A stretch of 64,000 bases of DNA from Berberis thunbergii (Eukaryota; Streptophyta; Magnoliopsida; Ranunculales; Berberidaceae), in assembly GCA_003290165.1 (NCBI GenBank), contig QNQO01007593.1, forward strand, positions 1-64,000. Direction: 5' to 3'. How positions within the stretch are numbered: position 1 is the stretch's first letter; each line of letters opens with the position of its first letter. The notes beneath the pieces were generated by a model. The model was not told where the DNA came from. It worked only from the letters and a program-made list of their open reading frames with translations, and did no database searches. Position numbers and translations under genes: made by a program. Positions 60,641 to 64,000 of the stretch are shown piece after piece.

Positions 60641-61976
60641 GCCAATACTCCTTAAAACCTGGAACTGTCAATGAGCAGAAAAAGCTAATTACTCAAGTAC
60701 GATCATTACAGTTATGTTTTCCTATTACTTGCACTATCTTACATCGTCTAAGTTGGAATCGGTGATATTGGATATGTAAATACTTCAACTAGTGAATCAA
60801 CCTTACAAAAAAAAAAAAAAACAGTTCATTAACATGACATTCCTAACGCTAACCTCATGTATAAGCCTCACATAAGAGAATGAATTCAAGTCAAGATTAT
60901 GCACACGTACTAAATTTTACAAACTTTTGACTTGTTTTCATTGGAGGACTGAAAAGATCCTTCTTTTGGCACAAGGACAGGATAGGGGTACAGTTGGATT
61001 GCAAGTTGAGCACAGCAACTCTGACGAGACTAATGAGAGTCCAATGGACTCGGCCCAAATCTCATTCAAATTTGGGCTAAGTTTTGGAACTTTTTAAACC
61101 CGCCCCAGTTCTTAATCGTCCAAGATTAACCTCGACTCGGTATCATCAGTGAATTATCATAACTCATAAGGTATGGAATAACTAAAGAGTGATTATTTTA
61201 AAGTTTAAACTCCCCCTCCCCCCATATATTATGGAGGAAAAATATTAATAAATTACTAAACCAAAATGGAATGATCAGACGCTCTCCACGTGTAAGGAAG
61301 GGTACACAAAAATTACACTGGAGTCCGCACTCCAAACTCCAAAGAAAATCTCCACTTAAAATGAGCATTCATGATTTAAAAAGATTTAATTAATACTAAT
61401 CATTTCCAATTGACTCATCAAAGGCAGCCGCAGCACACACAAGTGTGCTCAAAGCATAGAATATAAACTTTGCCATCCTGAGTTGGATGCGGCATGCCGC
61501 AACATGTAAACCCTTTTAGTAGTTGGTAAGCCCCTATATAAAACCCCTGTTGAGCCATCTAACCTAATTTCTTATCGTCGTGTCGCTAATGATTAAAGCG
61601 AGGTGCTCGTTAGGAAAAGTAAGGTGTCAGATAAAATAGAAGACCAGAGAATTTACACGTCGGATATGCAATTCCCAACACCTAAAACGCTTTATGGTTT
61701 TGTATTTGTAAGTGGGGAATTTGCTTTGCTTTGCTTTGCTATCCCATCGTAAATTCAATCATGGAGTGAGTGACCTTATCCAAATAAGAGATTCTACTTT
61801 CTGGGCTGAAGAAAGCATCCAATTGGGCCTTGCGAGGGCTCATAAATGGAGTATTTTTTCTTTTCTTTTCTTTTCACTAGATACAAATTAAGATATGCCA
61901 ACCATCCAGGTGTTGTCACTCCTGGATCGATTCCTCTAAATCAACATTCTGTGGACCTGATTTTTTGTGCATATGA
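60641..61976. other. Spacer without recognised gene
   Basis: 1.3 kb with simple runs: an A-run at 60809-60822, (tttgc)n at 61720-61740 and (ttttc)n at 61855-61875. No gene or clear repeat family is visible. Confidence 0.4.
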
Positions 61977-61987
61977 TTTGATCGAGG

Positions 61988-63315
61988 TTTTTTTTTTTTT
62001 TCCATTAAACCTCCAGTCGCGAGGGGCAACTATGGAATGTCAGACCTTTATTAATTATTAAAAAAATGATTTACAATCGATACGGGGGTGCATTACGACT
62101 TTACCCGTAGAAAATCAAAACACAAAATGGGACCAAATACGGTGCCCAATTCAAAATCTGCAAAAACCAATCACAAGACTGCCTAACTAGTCTAGGGCGA
62201 AAGAAAACGTCCACCTCGACGCGTCTCCTCGCTCCTGCAGCACCAATGGTACCGTGCAAACAATGCCATGTACTCGCAGCTACCTGCTCGACGCGCCTCA
62301 GCGCTCTTGCAGAGCAACCGTGCAGAACAGGGGACCCTGCTGAGTGTATTAGCTTTTGTATGCGCAGTGCTCTTGCATTCCGGCCAGCCTCGCTAATGGA
62401 GCAAAACAGGAAGAACGCACAAAAGTTCCTGCGCGCAATGTAGACCTCGCAGCTGAATCACCCTCACCGCCCTTGCAGTCCAAAATGGAGCCACAAAACA
62501 GAGCCTTTGCAGGGCCTGTTTCAGAGCAGTAGAGCTCAAGGACTATCCGCATACCGCAAATCATCCGCATTCCGCAAAATCAAAACTGTGGCGACCCCAC
62601 AGACTGCCCCAACATGATCCTCTCATCCGAGTAAAAAAACATGTCCACTGTACGCAAGTCTAGGACGAGCCACTAAGAATTCCGCCTCTACTCCTCCCCA
62701 TGGCGAATGTACGCCATATGCAATCTGTCAAGCACTATCAAGTCTGCCACTCGCCTAGGAAGATCATTCCCATCGAAAGAAACAGTCATATAGTCTCGTT
62801 GGGCTCTATCCGCCAATGCATCCGCCACCGCATTAGTCTCTCTATAGATATGGTGGCAATCTAACGTCATAATCGATGCCAACTGCTTTATTTCTTTCAG
62901 GATATTCTCCAAGTGCCAAGGGATTTTCAAGTTTTCTTTAAGCCAATCACAAACAAGCTCCGAGTCCGTTTGAACTACCACCTTTTTGAAACCTCAGGCG
63001 AGACAAAGACGGATGCCCTCATCTAGAGCCAAAATTTTCGCTTTATTATTGGATCCTGCCCCAAAGAATATTTGCTTTCCCACAACACAGAACCCCCTAG
63101 AGTCTCTAATGATCACACCGCCAGATGCCTTGTTCTTACGGGAGGACCCATCCACATTAAGAACAACAAAATATGTCGGGGGAGGGATCCAAAAAACAAT
63201 TCTGACTAACTTCATTCGAACTGGGAGAACATGTAACCCCAAAGCCCGCAGGGGGGCCGTGTTACTTCTAACTTGCTTGGGAATAATAAAATTATTTGCC
63301 AATCGCAGAAGACTT
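61988..63315 (-). mobile_element. 5'-truncated LINE with RNase H domain
   Basis: On the minus strand the element ends in an A-tail (T-run 61988-62001). It is flanked by the 13-base duplication tttgatcgaggtt (61977-61989 and 63316-63328). It holds only the end of ORF2 (RNase H-like) and a 0.7-kb 3' UTR with loosely repeated cctcagcgctcttgcag-like words (62210-62490). 5' truncation and a long target duplication are the signature of LINE insertion. Confidence 0.85.
62688..63315 (-). pseudogene. LINE RNase H-like (RVT_3) C terminus, one nonsense codon
   Basis: From 63315 downward: the RNase H start LNVDGSSRKNKASGGVIIRD with its first Asp near 63165, NKAKILALDEGIRLCLA (Glu), an in-frame TGA at 62996-62994, then VVQTDSELVCDWL (Asp) and ETNAVADALADRA. 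These are the catalytic residues of plant LINE RNase H domains. The frame is otherwise open to the stop at 62687-62685. The TGA sits where CGA would be expected, consistent with a C-to-T change. The open frame above 63315 is host sequence that happens to be open. Confidence 0.85.
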
Positions 63316-63328
63316 TTTGATCGAGGTT

Positions 63329-63660
63329 GACTATCATTGTAGGCGCGTACCACGCACAGTTTTTCTTTTTCTAATTGCCATTGCTCCAAATCTAACCATT
63401 GAGATGAGCTATGATATTTGGAGGCGCTTCACAAGCTGATGCCATACATTTCCTTTAAATTTTAGTGATCAATGAACTAAATATCTAATCCAAAACCTTT
63501 TGAATTCTTTTTTATATGTGGACCAAAGATCATTCTTGCAGGCGAATGATTCAAACTAATTTGCCCGACCCATAGACAACACCCATCTCCGCCTCATAAT
63601 TTACATCTCAAGACCAAAACGTTTAGATACAGCCTCACTAGGTGGAATAAGAGACTTTAA
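63329..63660. other. Short spacer between two LINE fragments
   Basis: No gene seen. It begins right after the 13-base target duplication of the truncated LINE. Confidence 0.4.
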
Positions 63661-63665
63661 GAATA

Positions 63666-64000
63666 TTAAGATGTACATATCTGACACACTCTCTTCCTTG
63701 GATAAACTTCAAAAATCCTCCTTCGAAGGACAATGCCACAACCATCGCCTTGCTGGAAGAGCGACTCTCGAAACTTCAGCTTCGAGAGATGTTTTGGCGT
63801 AACAAATATGATTCCTTCGGGCTCAAATACGGTGACAAGAACACCAAATTCTTTCACCTTACTTCTTTGCTTCAGAGGAAACGAAACCTGATCCTTCGCC
63901 TAAAAGATGGCAATAATGTGTGGCATTCCATACCGAAAACTGTTGGAGCCACCATTCATGACTATTTCTTTAGTATTTTTCAATCCTCTAATCTACCTTC
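63666..64000 (+). pseudogene. LINE ORF2 fragment, running off the window
   Basis: The plus strand reads LEERLSKLQLREMFWRNKYD, YGDKNTKFFHLTSLLQRKRN and LRLKDGNNVWH, then DYFFSIFQSS. This is the region between endonuclease and reverse transcriptase of plant LINE ORF2. It is opposite in orientation to the truncated LINE at 61988-63315, so it is a separate copy. The RT itself would lie beyond the window. Confidence 0.8.

Noticed and set aside
63316..63389. Extended start of the LINE RNase H ORF
   Set aside because: The 13-base target duplication shows the element ends at 63315. The extra open frame is host flank.

Overview
This window is nuclear DNA from a flowering plant, most likely a eudicot. 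The evidence is a plant LRR receptor kinase with one GT-AG intron, a nine-exon plant-type nucleoside transporter, and typical plant transposons: chromovirus, copia, LARD, a FAR1-type Mutator element, hAT, DUF4283 LINEs, MITEs and SINE-like copies. I see no rRNA, intact tRNA, CRISPR array or prokaryotic feature. Only two genes look intact: the HAIKU2/RLK7-type kinase (11846-14945, +) and the ENT transporter (56297-59022, -).

Layout. 1-11330 is a segmental duplication. Copy A (1-1272, 6886-7262 and 7282-7545) carries a Ty3/gypsy chromovirus at 1273-6885. Copy B (8404-10940) keeps the empty target site. A 109-bp-arm hairpin (7731-7966) and a 304-bp MITE (8225-8528) lie between them. 11600-15100 is the kinase gene with its promoter and 3' flank. 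16191-16475 is the 3' stump of a first ENT gene. 16476-29100 holds two RT-less DUF4283 retroelements, two hAT transposase relics and a small relic of the kinase gene.

29154-47844 is a nest. A plant-mobile-domain (PMD) pseudogene (+) faces a Mutator-like transposase (-). The transposase ORF (FAR1 zinc finger, DDE, SWIM, then an OTU-like protease-type C terminus) is cut into three pieces. The cuts are an 8.3-kb Athila-like LARD (31968-40234, TSD acaat) and a 6.2-kb Tat-like gag-only LTR element (41218-47439). The second element carries a 71-bp minisatellite and an antisense ORF.

48346-60640 is a second, rearranged kinase/ENT neighbourhood: ENT 5' flank, kinase 3' flank, a copia element (50456-56153, TSD ttaat), then the intact ENT gene with a hAT MITE in an intron. 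The same flanks recur near the first kinase gene. The region is therefore probably an old tandem duplication of a [kinase - ENT] pair, later eroded and inflated by transposons. 61988-64000 holds a 5'-truncated LINE (13-bp TSD) and the edge of another LINE.

The two genes act separately: a plasma-membrane receptor kinase and a membrane nucleoside carrier. Everything else is mobile DNA at various stages of decay. The chromovirus LTRs differ only by run-length indels, so some of its apparent frameshifts may be sequence error.
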